Shown here: one piece after another, positions 22,201-37,060 of the stretch | Numbering within the stretch: position 1 is the stretch's first letter | Layout of the letters: the number at the start of each line of letters is the position of its first letter | Assembly (NCBI RefSeq): GCF_029227915.1 | Contig: NC_079883.1 | Coordinates: 31,002,001 to 31,066,000 of the forward strand | Length of the DNA stretch: 64,000 nt | Origin: Hydractinia symbiolongicarpus | Taxonomy: Eukaryota; Cnidaria; Hydrozoa; Anthoathecata; Hydractiniidae | Direction: 5' to 3' | Made by a program: the position numbers and the translations under genes | The notes under the pieces: model-generated | The model's input: the letters and a program-made list of their open reading frames with translations, nothing else | The model's database searches: none | Told to the model about the DNA's origin: nothing

Positions 22201-25200
22201 TTCAGCGTCTGATCAAAAATGAAAACATTTTTGAAAACTAAAAGTCTCATGGGCTTTAGTGGTGAAATAATAATTTAAAAAATCGTTCGGGAAATGAGTT
22301 TACACCCTGGGTACTTTCTTTGTATACTTTTGACTATACGGGCCGAGTCCGGGATTTACGGGAAGTCGCGGGTTTTCGTTTGCCGGCGATTAAACTTTTT
22401 TTATTCAGCTTCTCATCAAAAATGAAAACATTTTCAAAAACTACAAGTCTCATGCGTTTTAGTGGTGAAATAATAATTTAAAAAATCGTTCGGGAAATGA
22501 GTTTACACCCTAGGTAAATTCTTTGTATACTTTTGACTATACGGGCCGAGTCCGGGATTTACGGGAAGTCGCGGGTTTTCGTTTGCCGGCGATTAAACTT
22601 TTTTTATTCAGCGTCTCATCAAAAATGAAAACATTTTTGAAAACTACAAGTCTCATGGGCTTTAGTGGTGAAATAATAATTTAAAAAATCGTTCGGGAAA
22701 TGAGTTTACACCCTGGGTACTTTCTTTGTATACTTTTGACTATACGAGCCGAGTCCGGGATTTACGGGAAATTGCTGGTTTTCCTTTGCCGGCGATTAAA
22801 CTTCTTTTGTTCAGCGTCTGATCAAAAATGAAAACATTTTTGAAAACTACAAGTCTCAAGCGTTTTAGTGGTGAAAGAAAAATTTAAAAAATCGTTCGGG
22901 AAATGAGTTTATTCCCTGGGTACTTTCTTTGTATACATTCGACTATACGGGCCAAGCCCGGGATTTACGGGAGATCGCGGGATTTCGTTTGCCGGCGATT
23001 AAACCTCTGTCATTAAGCGTCTCGTCAAAAATGAAAACATTTTTGAAAACTACAAGTTTCATGCGTTTTAGTGGTAAAAAAAAAATTAAAAAAATCGTTC
23101 GGGAAATGAGTTTACACCCTGGGTACTTTCTTTGTATACTTTTGACTATACGAGCCGAGTCCGGGATTTACGGGAAATCGCTGGTTTTCCTTTGCCGGCG
23201 ATTAAACTTCTTTTGTTCAGCGTCTGATCAAAAATGAAAACATTTTTGAAAACTACAAGTCTCAAGCGTTTTAGTGGTGAAAGAAAAATTTAAAAAATCG
23301 TTCGGGAAATGAGTTTATTCCCTGGGTACTTTCTTTGTATACATTCGACTATACGGGTCAAGCCCGGGATTTACGGGAGATCGCGGGATTTCGTTTGCCG
23401 GCGATTAAACCTCTGTCATTAAGCGTCTCGTCAAAAATGAAAACATTTTTGAAAACTACAAGTTTCATGCGTTTTAGTGGTAAAAAAAAAATTTAAAAAA
23501 TCGTTCGGGAAATGAGTTTACACCCTGGGTACTTTCTTTGTATACTTTTGACTATACGGGCCGAGTCCGGGATTTACGGGAAATCGCTGGTTTTCCTTTG
23601 CCGGCGATTAAACTTCTTTTGTTCAGCGTCTGATCAAAAATGAAAACATTTTTGAAAACTACAAGTCTCAAGCGTTTTAGTGGTGAAAGAAAAATTTAAA
23701 AAATCGTTCGGGAAATGAGTTTATTCCCTGGGTACTTTCTTTGTATACATTCGACTATACGGGCCAAGCCCGGGAGTTACGGGAGATCGCAGGATTTCGT
23801 TTGCCGGCGATTAAACCTCTTTCATTAAGCGTCTCGTCAAAAATGAAAACATTTTTGAAAACTACAAATTTCATGCGTTTTAGTGGTAAAAAAAAAATTT
23901 AAAAAATCGTTCGGGAAATGAGTTTACAGCCTGGGTACTTTCTTTGTATACTTTTGACTATACGGGCCGAGTCCGGGATTTACGGGAAGTCGCGGGTTTT
24001 CGTTTGCCGGCGATTAAACTTCTTTTATTCAGCGTCTCATCAAAAATGAAAACATTTTTAAAAACTACAAGTCTCATGGGCTTTAGTGGTGAAATAATAA
24101 TTTAAAAAATCGTTCGGGAAATGAGTTTACACCCTGGGTACTTTCTTTGTATACTTTTGACTATACGAGCCGAGTCCGGGATTTACGGGAAATCGCTGGT
24201 TTTCCTTTGCCGGCGGATAAACTTCTTTTGTTCAGCGTCTGATCAAAAATGAAAACATTTTTGAAAACTACAAGTCTCAAGCGTTTTAGTGGTGAAAGAA
24301 AAATTTAAAAAATCGTTCGGGAAATGAGTTTATTCCCTGGGTACTTTCTTTGTATACATTCGACTATACGGGCCAAGCCCGGGATTTACGGGAGATCGCG
24401 GGATTTCGTTTGCCGGCGATTAAACCTCTGTCATTAAGCGTCTCGTCAAAAATGAAAACATTTTTGAAAACTACAAGTTTCATGCGTTTTAGTGGTAAAA
24501 AAAAAATTTAAAAAATCGTTCGGGAAATGAGTTTACACCCTGGGTACTTTCTTTGTATACTTTTGACTATACGGGCCGAGTCCGGGATTTACGGGAAATC
24601 GCAGGTTTTCGTTTGCCGGCGATTAAACTTCTTTTATTCAGCGTCTCATCAAAAATGAAAACATTTTTGAAAACTACAAGTCTCATGCGTTTTAGTGGTG
24701 AAAAAATAATCTAAAAAATCGTTCGGGAAATGAATTTACTCCCTGGGTACTTTCTTTGTATACTTTTGACTATGCGGGCCGAGTCCGGGGTTTACGGGAA
24801 ATGGCGGGTTTTCGTTTGCCGGCGATTAAACTTCTTTTATTCAGCGTCTGATCAAAAATGAAAACATTTTTGAAAACTACAAGTCTCAAGCTTTTTAGTG
24901 GTGAAAAAAAAATTTAAAAAATCGTTTGGGAAATGAGTTTACTCCCTGGGTACTTTCTTTGTATACATTCGACTATACGGGCCAAGCCCGGGATTTACGG
25001 GAAATCGCGGGATTTCGTTTGCCGGCGATTAAACCTCTTTCATTAAGCGTCTCATCAAAAATGAAAACATTTTTGAAAACTACAAGTCTCATGCGTTTTA
25101 GTGGTAAAAAAAAAATTTAAAAAATCGTTCGGGAAATGAGTTTACACCCTGGGTACTTTCTTTGTATACTTTTGACTATACGGGCCGAGTCCGGGATTTA

Positions 25201-27520
25201 CGGGAAATCGCAGGTTTTCGTTTGCCGGCGGATAAACTTCTTTTATTCAGCGTCTCATCAAAAATGAAAACATTTTTGAAAACTACAAGTCTCATGCGTT
25301 TTAGTGGTGAAAAAATAAATTAAAAAATCGTTCGGGAAATGAGTTTACTTTCTGGGTACTTTCTTTGTATACTTTTGACTATACGGGCCAAGCCCGAGAT
25401 TTACGGGAAATCGCGGGTTTTCGTTTGCCGGCGATTAAACTTCTTTTATTCAGCGTCTCATCAAAAATGAAAACATTTTTGAAAACTACAAGTCTCATGC
25501 GTTTTAGTGGTAAAAAAAAAAATTAAAAAATCGTTCGGGAAATGAGTTTACTCCCTGGGTACTTTCTTTGTATACATTCGACTATACGGGCCAAGCCCGG
25601 GATTTACGGGAAATCCGGGGTTTTCGTTTGCCGGCGATTAAACCACTTTTATTCAGCGTCTCATCAAAAATGAAAACATTTTGGAAAACTACAAGTCTCA
25701 TGCGTTTTAGTGGTGAAAAAATAAATTAAAAAATCGTTCGGGAAATGAGTTTACTTCCTGGGTACTTTCTTTGTATACTTTTGACTATACGGGCCAAGCC
25801 CGAGATTTATGGGAAATCGCGGGTTTTCGTTTGCCGGCGATTAAACTTCTTTTATTCAGCGTCTCATCAAAAATGAAAACATTTTTGAAAACTACAAGTC
25901 TTATGCGTTTTAGTGCTGAAAAAATAATTTAAAAAATCGTTCCGGAAATGAGTTTACTCACAGGGTACTTTCTTTGTATACATTCGACTATACGGCCCAA
26001 GCCCGGGATTTACGGGAAATCGCGGGTTTTCGTTTGCCGGCGATTAAACCTCTTTCATTAAGCGTCTCATCAAAAATGAAAACATTTTTGAAAACTACAA
26101 GTCTCATGCGTTTTAGTGGTAAAAAAAAAGTTTAAAAAATCGTTCGGGAAATGAGTTTACTCCCTGGGTACTTTCTTTGTATACATTCGACTATACGGGC
26201 CAAGCCCGGGATTTACGGGAAATCGCGGGTTTTCGTTTGCCGGCGATTAAACTTCTTTTATTCAGCGTCTCATCAAAAATGAAAACATTTTTGAAAACTA
26301 CAAGTCTTATGCGTTTTAGTGGTAAAAAAAAAATTTAAAAAATCGTTCGGGAAATGAGTTTACACCCTGGGTACTTTCTTTGTATACTTTTGACTATACG
26401 GGCCGAGTCCTGGATTTACGGGAAATCGCAGGTTTTCGTTTGCCGGCGATTAAACCACTTTTATTCAGCGTCTCATCAAAAATGAAAACATTTTTGAAAA
26501 CTACAAGTCTCATGCGTTTTAGTGGTGAAAAAATAAATTAAAAAATCGTTCGGGAAATGAGTTTACTTCCTGGGTACTTTCTTTGTATACTTTTGACTAT
26601 ACGGGCCAAGCCCAAGATTTATGGGAAATCGCGGGTTTTCGTTTGCCGGCGATTAAACTTCTTTTATTCAGCGTCTCATCAAAAATGAAAACATTTTTGA
26701 AAACTACAAGTCTTATGCGTTTTAGTGGTGAAAAAATAATTTAAAAAATCGTTCCGGAAATGAGTTTACTCACAGGGTACTTTCTTTGTATACATTCGAC
26801 TATACGGGCCAAGCCCGGGATTTACGGGAAATCGCGGGTTTTCGTTTGCCGGCGATTAAACCTCTTTCATTAAGCGTCTCATCAAAAATGAAAACATTTT
26901 TGAAAACTACAAGTCTCATGCGTTTTAGTGGTAAAAAAAAAGTTTAAAAAATCGTTCGGGAAATGAGTTTACTCCCTGGGTACTTTCTTTGTATACATTC
27001 GACTATACGGGCCAAGCCCGGGATTTACGGGAAATCGCGGGTTTTCGTTTGCCGGCGATTAAACCTCTTTCATTAAGCGTCTCATCAGAAATGAAAACAT
27101 TTTTGAAAACTACAAGTCTTATGCGTTTTAGTGGTGAAAAAATAATTTAAAAAATCGTTCCGGAAATGAGTTTACTCACAAGGTACTTTCTTTGTATACA
27201 TTCGACTATACGGGCCAAGCCCGAGATTTACGGGAAATCGCTGGTTTTCTTTTGCCGGCGATTAAACCTCTTTCATTAACCGTCTCATCAAAAATGAAAA
27301 CATTTTTAAAAACTACAAGTCTCATGGGCTTTACTGGTGAAATAATAATTTAAAAAATCGTTCGGGAAATGAGTTTACACCCTGGGTACTTTCTTTGTAT
27401 ACTTTTGACTATACGAGCCGAGTCCGGGATTTACGGGAAATCGCTGGTTTTCCTTTGCCGGCGATTAAACTTCTTTTGTTCAGCGTCTGATCTAAAATGA
27501 AAACATTTTTGAAAACTACA
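18990..27520 (+). repeat. Giant duplication, copy 1 (~8.5 kb, ~42 monomers)
   Basis: This block aligns with 27520-37060. From 19020 to about 23.1 kb the offset is 8520-8521 bp, checked at GATATACGGG (19312/27833) and the frame positions 20494/29015 and 22929/31450. Many private variants are shared: TTCTTTTTATAC, TATACCGGCC, CCCTAGGTAAATTC, GCGGGTGTTCG and CTCATCCG. The copy ends near the unique variant CTGATCTAAAATG at about 27488, which recurs at about 37024. Compared with copy 2 it lacks five monomers. Confidence 0.85.
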
Positions 27521-30500
27521 AGTCTCATGCGTTTTAGTGGTAAAAAAAAATTTAAAAAATCGTTCAGGAAATGAGTTTACACCCTGGGTACTTTCTTTGT
27601 ATACATTCGACTATACGGGCCAAGCCCGGGATTTACGGGAAATCGCGGGTTTTCGTTTGCCGGCGATTAAACCTCTTTCATTAAGCGTCTCATCAAAAAT
27701 GAAAACATTTTTGAAAACTACAAGTCTCAAGCGTTTTAGTGGTGAAAAAAAAATTTAAAAAATCGTTCGGGAAATGAGTTTACTCCCTGGGTACTTTCTT
27801 TGTATACATTCGACTATACGGGCCAAGCCCGGGATATACGGGAAATCGCGGGATTTCGTTTGCCGGCGATTAAACCTCTTTCATTAAGCGTCTCATCAAA
27901 AATGAAAACATTTTTGAAAACTACAAGTCTCATGCGTTTTAGTGGTAAAAAAAAAATTTAAAAAATCGTTCAGGAAATGAGTTTACACCCTGGGTACTTT
28001 CTTTGTATACATTCGACTATACGGGCCAAGCCCGGGATTTACGGGAAATCGCGGGTTTTCGTTTGCCGGCGATTAAACCTCTTTCATTAAGCGTCTCATC
28101 AAAAATGAAAACATTTTTGAAAACTACAAGTCTCATGCGTTTTAGTGGTAAAAAAAAATTTAAAAAATCGTTTGGGAAATGAGTTTACTCCCTGGGTACT
28201 TTCTTTGTATACATTCGACTATACGGGCCAAGCCCGGGATTTACGGAAATCGCGGGATTTCGTTTGCCGGCGATTAAACCTCTTTCATTAAGCGTCTCAT
28301 CAAAAATGAAAACATTTTTGAAAACTGCAACTCTCATGCGTTTTAGTGGTAAAAAAAAAATTAAAAAATCGTTCGGGAAATGAGTTTACTCCCTGGGTAC
28401 TTTCTTTGTATACATTCGACTATGCGGGCCAAGCCCGGGATTTACGGGAAATCGCGGGATTTCGTTTGCCGGCGATTAAACCTCTTTCATTAAGCGTCTC
28501 ATCAAAAATGAAAACATTTTTGAAAACTACAAGTCTCATCCGTTTTAGTGGTAAAAAGATAATTTAAAAAATCGTTCGGGAAATGAGTTTACTCACTGGG
28601 TACTTTCTTTGTATACATTCAACTACACGGGCCAAGCCCGGGATTTACGGGAAATCGCGGGATTTCGTTTGCCGGCGATTAAACCTCTTTCATTAAGCGT
28701 CTCATCAAAAATGAAAACACTTTTGAAAACTACAAGTCTCATGCGTTTTAGTGGTAAAAAAAAAATTTAAAAAATCGTTCGGGAAATGAGTTTACTCCCT
28801 GGGTACTTTCTTAGTATACATTCGACTATACGGGTCAAGCCCGGGATTTACGGCAAATCGCGGGATTTCGTTTGCCGGCGATTAAACCTCTTTCATCAAG
28901 CGTCTCATCAAAAATGAAAACATTTTTAAAAACTGCAAGTGTCATGCGTTTTAGTGGTGAAAAGATAATTTAAAAAATCGTTTTGGAAATGAGTTTACTT
29001 ACAGGGTACTTTCTTTGTATACATTCGACTATACGGGCCAAGCCCGGGATTTACGGGAAATCGCGGGTTTTCGTTTGCCGGCGATTAAACCTCTTTCATT
29101 AAACGTCTCATCGAAAATGAAAACATTTTTGAAAACTACAAGTCTCATGCGTTTTAGTGGTAAAAAAAAAATTAAAAAAATCGTTCGGGAAATGAGTTTA
29201 CTCCCTGGGTACTTTCTTTGTATACTTTTGACTATACGGGCCGAGTCCGGGATTTACGGGAAATTGCAGGTTTTCGTTTGCCGGCGATTAAACTTCTTTT
29301 GTTCATCGTCTCATCAAAAATGAAAACATTTTCAAAAACTACAAGTCTCATGCGTTTTAGTGGTGAAATAATAATTTAAAAAATCGTTCGGGAAATGCGT
29401 TTACACCCTAGGTAAATTCTTTGTATACTTTTGACTATACGGGCCGAGTCCGGGATTTACGGGAAATTGCAGGTTGTCGTTTATCGGCGATTAAACTTCT
29501 TTTATTCAGCGTCTCATCAAAAATGAAAACATTTTTAAAAACTACAAGTCTCATGCGTTTTAGTGGTGAAAAAATAATTTAAAAAATCGTTCGGGAAATG
29601 AGTTTACTCCATGGGTACTTTCTTTTTATACTTTTGACTATACCGGCCGAGTCCGGATTTACGGGAAGTCGCGGATTTTCGTTTGCCGGCGATTAAACTT
29701 CTTTTATTCAGCGTCTCATCAAAAATGAAAACATTTTTAAAAACTACAAGTCTCATGGGCTTTAGTGGTGAAATAATAATTTAAAAAATCGTTCGGGAAA
29801 TGAGTTTACACCCTGGGTACTTTCTTTGTATACTTTTGACTATACGGGCCGAGTCCGGGATTTACGGGAAGTCGCGGGTGTTCGTTTGCCGGCGATTAAA
29901 CTTTTTTTATTCAGCGTCTCATCAAAAATGAAAACATTTTTGAAAACTACAAGTCTCATGGGCTTTAGTGGTGAAATAATAATTTAAAAAATCGTTCGGG
30001 AAATGAGTTTACACCCTGGGTACTTTCTTTGTATACTTTTGACTATACGAGCCGAGTCCGAGATTTACGGGAAATCGCTGGTTTTCCTTTGCCGGCGATT
30101 AAACTTCTTTTGTTCAGCGTCTGATCAAAAATGAAAACATTTTTGAAAACTACAAGTCTCAAGCGTTTTAGTGGTGAAAGAAAAATTTAAAAAATCGTTC
30201 GGGAAATGAGTTTATTCCCTGGGTACTTTCTTTGTATACATTCGACTATACGGGCCAAGCCCGGGATTTACGGGAGATCGCGGGATTTCGTTTGCCGGCG
30301 ATTAAACCTCTTTCATTAAGCGTCTCGTCAAAAATGAAAACATTTTTGAAAACTACAAGTTTCATGCGTTTAAGTGGTAAAAAAAAAAATTAAAAAATCG
30401 TTCGGGAAATGAGTTTACACCCTGGGTAATTTCTTTGTATACTTTTGACTATACGGGCCGAGTCCGGGATTTACGGGAAGTCGCGGGTTTTCGTTTGCCG

Positions 30501-33500
30501 GCGATTAAACTTCTTTTATTCAGCGTCTCATCAAAAATGAAAACATTTTTAAAAACTACAAGTCTCATGGGCTTTAGTGTTGAAATAATAATTTAAAAAA
30601 TCGTTCGGGAAATGAGTTTACACCCTGGGTACTTTCTTTGTATACTTTTGACTATACGAGCCGAGTCCGGGATTTACGGGAAATCGCTGGTTTTCCTTTG
30701 CCGGCGATTAATCTTCTTTTGTTCAGCGTCTGATCAAAAATGAAAACATTTTTGAAAACTAAAAGTCTCATGGGCTTTAGTGGGGAAATAATAATTTAAA
30801 AAATCGTTCGGGAAATGAGTTTACACCCTGGGTACTTTCTTTGTATACTTTTGACTATACGGGCCGAGTCCGGGATTTACGGGAAGTCGCGGGTTTTCGT
30901 TTGCCGGCGATTAAACTTTTTTTATTCAGCTTCTCATCAAAAATGAAAACATTTTCAAAAACTACAAGTCTCATGCGTTTTAGTGGTGAAATAATAATTT
31001 AAAAAATCGTTCGGGAAATGAGTTTACACCCTAGGTAAATTCTTTGTATACTTTTGACTATACGGGCCGAGTCCGGGATTTACGGGAAGTCGCGGGTTTT
31101 CGTTTGCCGGCGATTAAACTTTTTTTATTCAGCGTCTCATCAAAAATGAAAACATTTTTGAAAACTACAAGTCTCATGGGCTTTAGTGATGAAATAATAA
31201 TTTAAAAAATAGTTCGGGAAATGAGTTTACACCCTTGGTACTTTCTTTGTATACTTTTGACTATACGAGCCGAGTCCGGGATTTACGGGAAATCGCTGGT
31301 TTTCCTTTGCCGGCGATTAAACTTCTTTTGTTCAGCGTCTGATCAAAAATGAAAAGATTTTTGAAAACTACAAGTCTCAAGCGTTTTAGTGGTGAAAGAA
31401 AAATTTAAAAAATCGTTCGGGAAATGAGTTTATTCCCTGGGTACTTTCTTTGTATACATTCGACTATACGGGCCAAGCCCGGGATTTACGGGAGATCGCG
31501 GGATTTCGTTTGCCGGCGATTAAACCTCTTTCATTAAGCGTCTCGTCAAAAATGAAAACATTTTTGAAAACTACAAGTTTCATGCGTTTTAGTGGTAAAA
31601 AAAAAATTAAAAAAATCGTTCGGGAAATGAGTTTACACCCTGGGTACTTTCTTTGTATACTTTTGACTATACGGGCCGAGTCCGGGATTTTCGGGAAGTC
31701 GCGGGTTTTCGTTTGCCGGCGATTAAAGTTCTTTTATTCAGCGTCTCATCAAAAATGAAAACATTTTTAAAAACTACAAGTCTCATGGGCTTTAGTGGTG
31801 AAATAATAATTTAAAAAATCGTTCGGGAAATGAGTTTACACCCTGGGTACTTTCTTTGTATACTTTTGACTATACGAGCCGAGTCCGGGATTTACGGGAA
31901 ATCGCTGGTTTTCCTTTGCCGGCGATTAAACTTCTTTTGTTCAGCGTCTGATCAAAAATGAAAACATTTTTGAAAACTACAAGTCTCAAGCGTTTTAGTG
32001 GTGAAAGAAAAATTTAAAAAATCGTTCGGGAAATGAGTTTATTCCCTGGGTACTTTCTTTGTATACATTCGACTATACGGGCCAAGCCCGGGATTTACGG
32101 GAGATCGCGGGATTTCGCTTGCCGGCGATTAAACCTCTGTCATTAAGCGTCTCGTCAAAAATGAAAACATTTTTGAAAACTACAAGTTTCATGCGTTTTA
32201 GTGGTAAAAAAAAAATTTAAAAAATCGTTCGGGAAATGAGTTTACACCCTGGGTACTTTCTTTGTATACTTTTGACTATACGGGCCGAGTCCGGGATTTA
32301 CGGGAAATCGCTGGTTTTCCTTTGCCGGCGATTAAACTTCTTTTGTTCAGCGTCTGATCAAAAATGAAAACATTTTTGAAAACTACAAGTCTCAAGCGTT
32401 TTAGTGGTGAAAGAAAAATTTAAAAAATCGTTCGGGAAATGAGTTTATTCCCTGGGTACTTTCTTTGTATACATTCGACTATACGGGCCAAGCCCGGGAT
32501 TTACGGGAGATCGCGGGATTTCGCTTGCCGGCGATTAAACCTCTGTCATTAAGCGTCTCGTCAAAAATGAAAACATTTTTGAAAACTACAAGTTTCATGC
32601 GTTTTAGTGGTAAAAAAAAAATTTAAAAAATCGTTCGGGAAATGAGTTTACACCCTGGGTACTTTCTTTGTATACTTTTGACTATACGGGCCGAGTCCGG
32701 GATTTACGGGAAATCGCTGGTTTTCCTTTGCCGGCGATTAAACTTCTTTTGTTCAGCGTCTGATCAAAAATGAAAACATTTTTGAAAACTACAAGTCTCA
32801 AGCGTTTTAGTGGTGAAAGAAAAATTTAAAAAATCGTTCGGGAAATGAGTTTATTCCCTGGGTACTTTCTTTGTATACATTCGACTATACGGGCCAAGCC
32901 CGGGAGTTACGGGAGATCGCAGGATTTCGTTTGCCGGCGATTAAACCTCTTTCATTAAGCGTCTCGTCAAAAATGAAAACATTTTTGGAAAACTACAAGT
33001 TTCATGCGTTTTAGTGGTAAAAAAAAAATTTAAAAAATCGTTCGGGAAATGAGTTTACACCCTGGGTACTTTCTTTGTATACTTTTGACTATACGGGCCG
33101 AGTCCGGGATTTACGGGAAGTCGCGGGTTTTCGTTTGCCGGCGATTAAACTTCTTTTATTCAGCGTCTCATCAAAAATGAAAACATTTTTAAAAACTACA
33201 AATCTCATGGGCTTTAGTGGTGAAATAATAATTTAAAAAATCGTTCGGGAAATGAGTTTACACCCTGGGTACTTTCTTTGTATACTTTTGACTATACGAG
33301 CCGAGTCCGGGATTTACGGGAAATCGCTGGTTTTCCTTTGCCGGCGATTAAACTTCTTTTGTTCAGCGTCTGATCAAAAATGAAAACATTTTTGAAAACT
33401 ACAAGTCTCAAGCGTTTTAGTGGTGAAAGAAAAATTTAAAAAATCGTTCGGGAAATGAGTTTATTCCCTGGGTACTTTCTTTGTATACATTCGACTATAC

Positions 33501-36500
33501 GGGCCAAGCCCGGGATTTACGGGAGATCGCGGGATTTCGTTTGCCGGCGATTAAACCTCTGTCATTAAGCGTCTCGTCAAAAATGAAAACATTTTTAAAA
33601 ACTACAAGTTTCATGCGTTTTAGTGGTAAAAAAAAAATTTAAAAAATCGTTCGGGAAATGAGTTTACAACCTGGGTACTTTCTTTGTATACTTTTGACTA
33701 TACGGGCCGAGTCCGGGATTTACGGGAAATCGCAGGTTTTCGTTTGCCGGCGATTAAACTTCTTTTATTCAGCGTCTCATCAAAAATGAAAACATTTTTG
33801 AAAACTACAAGTCTCATGCGTTTTAGTGGTGAAAAAATAATCTAAAAAATCGTTCGGGAAATGAATTTACTCCCTGGGTACTTTCTTTGTATACTTTTGA
33901 CTATGCGGGCCGAGTCCGGGGTTTACGGGAAATGGCGGGTTTTCGTTTGCCGGCGATTAAACTTCTTTTATTCAGCGTCTGATCAAAAATGAAAACATTT
34001 TTGAAAACTACAAGTCTCAAGCTTTTTAGTGGTGAAAAAAAAATTTAAAAAATCGTTTGGGAAATGAGTTTACTCCCTGGGTACTTTCTTTGTATACATT
34101 CGACTATACGGGCCAAGCCCGGGATTTACGGGAAATCGCGGGATTTCGTTTGCCGGCGATTAAACCTCTTTCATTAAGCGTCTCATCAAAAATGAAAACA
34201 TTTTTGAAAACTACAAGTCTCATGCGTTTTAGTGGTAAAAAAAAAATTTAAAAAATCGTTCGGGAAATGAGTTTACACCCTGGGTACTTTCTTTGTATAC
34301 TTTTGACTATACGGGCCGAGTCCGGGATTTACGGGAAATCGCAGGTTTTCGTTTGCCGGCGGATAAACTTCTTTTATTCAGCGTCTCATCAAAAATGAAA
34401 ACATTTTTGAAAACTACAAGTCTCATGCGTTTTAGTGGTGAAAAAATAAATTAAAAAATCGTTCGGGAAATGAGTTTACTTTCTGGGTACTTTCTTTGTA
34501 TACTTTTGACTATACGGGCCAAGCCCGAGATTTACGGGAAATCGCGGGTTTTCGTTTGCCGGCGATTAAACTTCTTTTATTCAGCGTCTCATCAAAAATG
34601 AAAACATTTTTGAAAACTACAAGTCTCATGCGTTTTAGTGGTAAAAAAAAAAATTAAAAAATCGTTCGGGAAATGAGTTTACTCCCTGGGTACTTTCTTT
34701 GCATACATTCGACTATACGGGCCAAGCCCGGGATTTACGGGAAATCCGGGGTTTTCGTTTGCCGGCGATTAAACCACTTTTATTCAGCGTCTCATCAAAA
34801 ATGAAAACATTTTTGAAAACTACAAGTCTCATGCGTGTTAGTGGTGAAAAAATAAATTGAAAAATCGTTCGGGAAATGAGTTTATTCCTGGGTACTTTCT
34901 TTGTATACTTTTGACTATACGGGCCAAGCCCGAGATTTACGGGAAATCGCGGGTTTTCGTTTGCCGGCGATTAAACTTCTTTTATTCAGCGTCTCATCAA
35001 AAATGAAAACATTATTGAAAACTACAAGTCTCATGCGTTTTAGTGGTAAAAAAAAAATTTAAAAAATCGTTCGGGAAATGAGTTTACACCCTGGGTACTT
35101 TCTTTGTATACTTTTGACTATACGGGCCGAGTCCTGGATTTACGGGAAATCGCAGGTTTTCGTTTGCCGGCGATTAAACTTCTTTTATTCAGCGTCTCAT
35201 CAAAAATGAAAACATTTTTGAAAACTACAAGTCTCATGCGTTTTAGTGGTGAAAAAATAAATTAAAAAATCGTTCGGGAAATGAGTTTACTTCCTGGGTA
35301 CTTTCTTTGTATACTTTTGACTATACGGGCCAAGCCCGAGATTTATGGGAAATCGCGGGTTTTCGTTTGCCGGCGATTAAACTTCTTTTATTCAGCGTCT
35401 CATCAAAAATGAAAACATTTTTGAAAACTACAAGTCTTATGCGTTTTAGTGGTGAAAAAATAATTTAAAAAATCGTTCCGGAAATGAGTTTACTCACAGG
35501 GTACTTTCTTTGTATACATTCGACTATACGGGCCAAGCCCGGGATTTACGGGAAATCGCGGGTTTTCGTTTGCCGGCGATTAAACCTCTTTCATTAAGCG
35601 TCTCATCAAAAATGAAAACATTTTTAAAAACTACAAGTCTCATGCGTTTTAGTGGTAAAAAAAAAGTTTAAAAAATCGTTCGGGAAATGAGTTTACTCCC
35701 TGGGTACTTTCTTTGTATACATTCGACTATACGGGCCAAGCCCGGGATTTACGGGAAATCGCGGGTTTTCGTTTGCCGGCGATTAAACTTCTTTTATTCA
35801 GCGTCTCATCAAAAATGAAAACATTTTTGAAAACTACAAGTCTTATGCGTTTTAGTGGTAAAAAAAAAATTTAAAAAATCGTTCGGGAAATGAGTTTACA
35901 CCCTGGGTACTTTCTTTGTATACTTTTGACTATACGGGCCGAGTCCTGGATTTACGGGAAATCGCAGGTTTTCGTTTGCCGGCGATTAAACCACTTTTAT
36001 TCAGCGTCTCATCAAAAATGAAAACATTTTTGAAAACTACAAGTCTCATGCGTTTTAGTGGTGAAAAAATAAATTAAAAAATCGTTCGGGAAATGAGTTT
36101 ACTTCCTGGGTACTTTCTTTGTATACTTTTGACTATACGGGCCAAGCCCAAGATTTATGGGAAATCGCGGGTTTTCGTTTGCCGGCGATTAAACTTCTTT
36201 TATTCAGCGTCTCATCAAAAATGAAAACATTTTTGAAAACTACAAGTCTTATGCGTTTTATTGGTGAAAAAATAATTTAAAAAATCGTTCCGGAAATGAG
36301 TTTACTCACAGGGTACTTTCTTTGTATGCATTCGACTATACGGACCAAGCCCGGGATTTACGGGAAATCGCGGTTTTTCGTTTGCCGGCGATTAAACCTC
36401 TTTCATTAAGCGTCTCATCAAAAATGAAAACATTTTTGAAAACTACAAGTCTCATGCGTTTTAGTGGTAAAAAAAAAGTTTAAAAAATCGTTCGGGAAAT

Positions 36501-37060
36501 GAGTTTACTCCCTGGGTACTTTCTTTGTATACATTCGACTATACGGGCCAAGCCCGGGATTTACGGGAAATCGCGGGTTTTCGTTTGCCGGCGATTAAAC
36601 CTCTTTCATTAAGCGTCTCATCAAAAATGAAAACATTTTTGAAAACTACAAGTCTTATGCGTTTTAGTGGTGAAAAAATAATTTAAAAAATCGTTCCGGA
36701 AATGAGTTTACTCACAAGGTACCTTCTTTGTATACATTCGACTATACGGGCCAAGCCCGAGATTTACGGGAAATCGCTGGTTTTCTTTTGCCGGCGATTA
36801 AACCTCTTTCATTAACCGTCTCATCAAAAATGAAAACATTTTTAAAAACTACAAGTCTCATGGGCTTTACTGGTGAAATAATAATTTAAAAAATCGTTCG
36901 GGAAATGAGTTTACACCCTGGGTACTTTCTTTGTATACTTTTGACTATACGAGCCGAGTCCGGGATTTACGGGAAATCGCTGGTTTTCCTTTGCCGGCGA
37001 TTAAACTTCTTTTGTTCAGCGTCTGATCTAAAATGAAAACATTTTTGAAAACTACAAGTC
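27521..37060 (+). repeat. Giant duplication, copy 2 (~9.5 kb, ~47 monomers)
   Basis: This is the second copy of the unit at 18990-27520. The offset grows stepwise: 8521 bp up to about 31.6 kb, then 8724 (one extra monomer at about 31.68-31.88 kb), then 9130-9131 (two extra at about 32.29-32.70 kb, duplicating their neighbours), then 9536 (two extra at about 34.9-35.3 kb). Small differences exist, such as one extra G in TTTTTGGAAAAC near 32987 and TTTGCATAC near 34699. The pattern is a large duplication followed by local 1-2 monomer changes. An assembly duplication is the alternative. Confidence 0.85.
31884..32086 (+). repeat. Representative class D monomer
   Basis: This 203-bp unit is marked by TATACGAGCC before the unit, AATCGCTGG, TTTTCCTTTG or TTTTCGTTTG, CTTCTTTTGTTCAGCG, CTGATC, CTCAAGCG and the tail GTGAAAGAAAAATTT. 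The TTTTCCTTTG form is concentrated in 21.5-37.0 kb (also seen near 52.45 kb), so it marks a locally homogenised subfamily. The TTTTCGTTTG form occurs at 11-17 kb and 53-60 kb. Confidence 0.85.
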
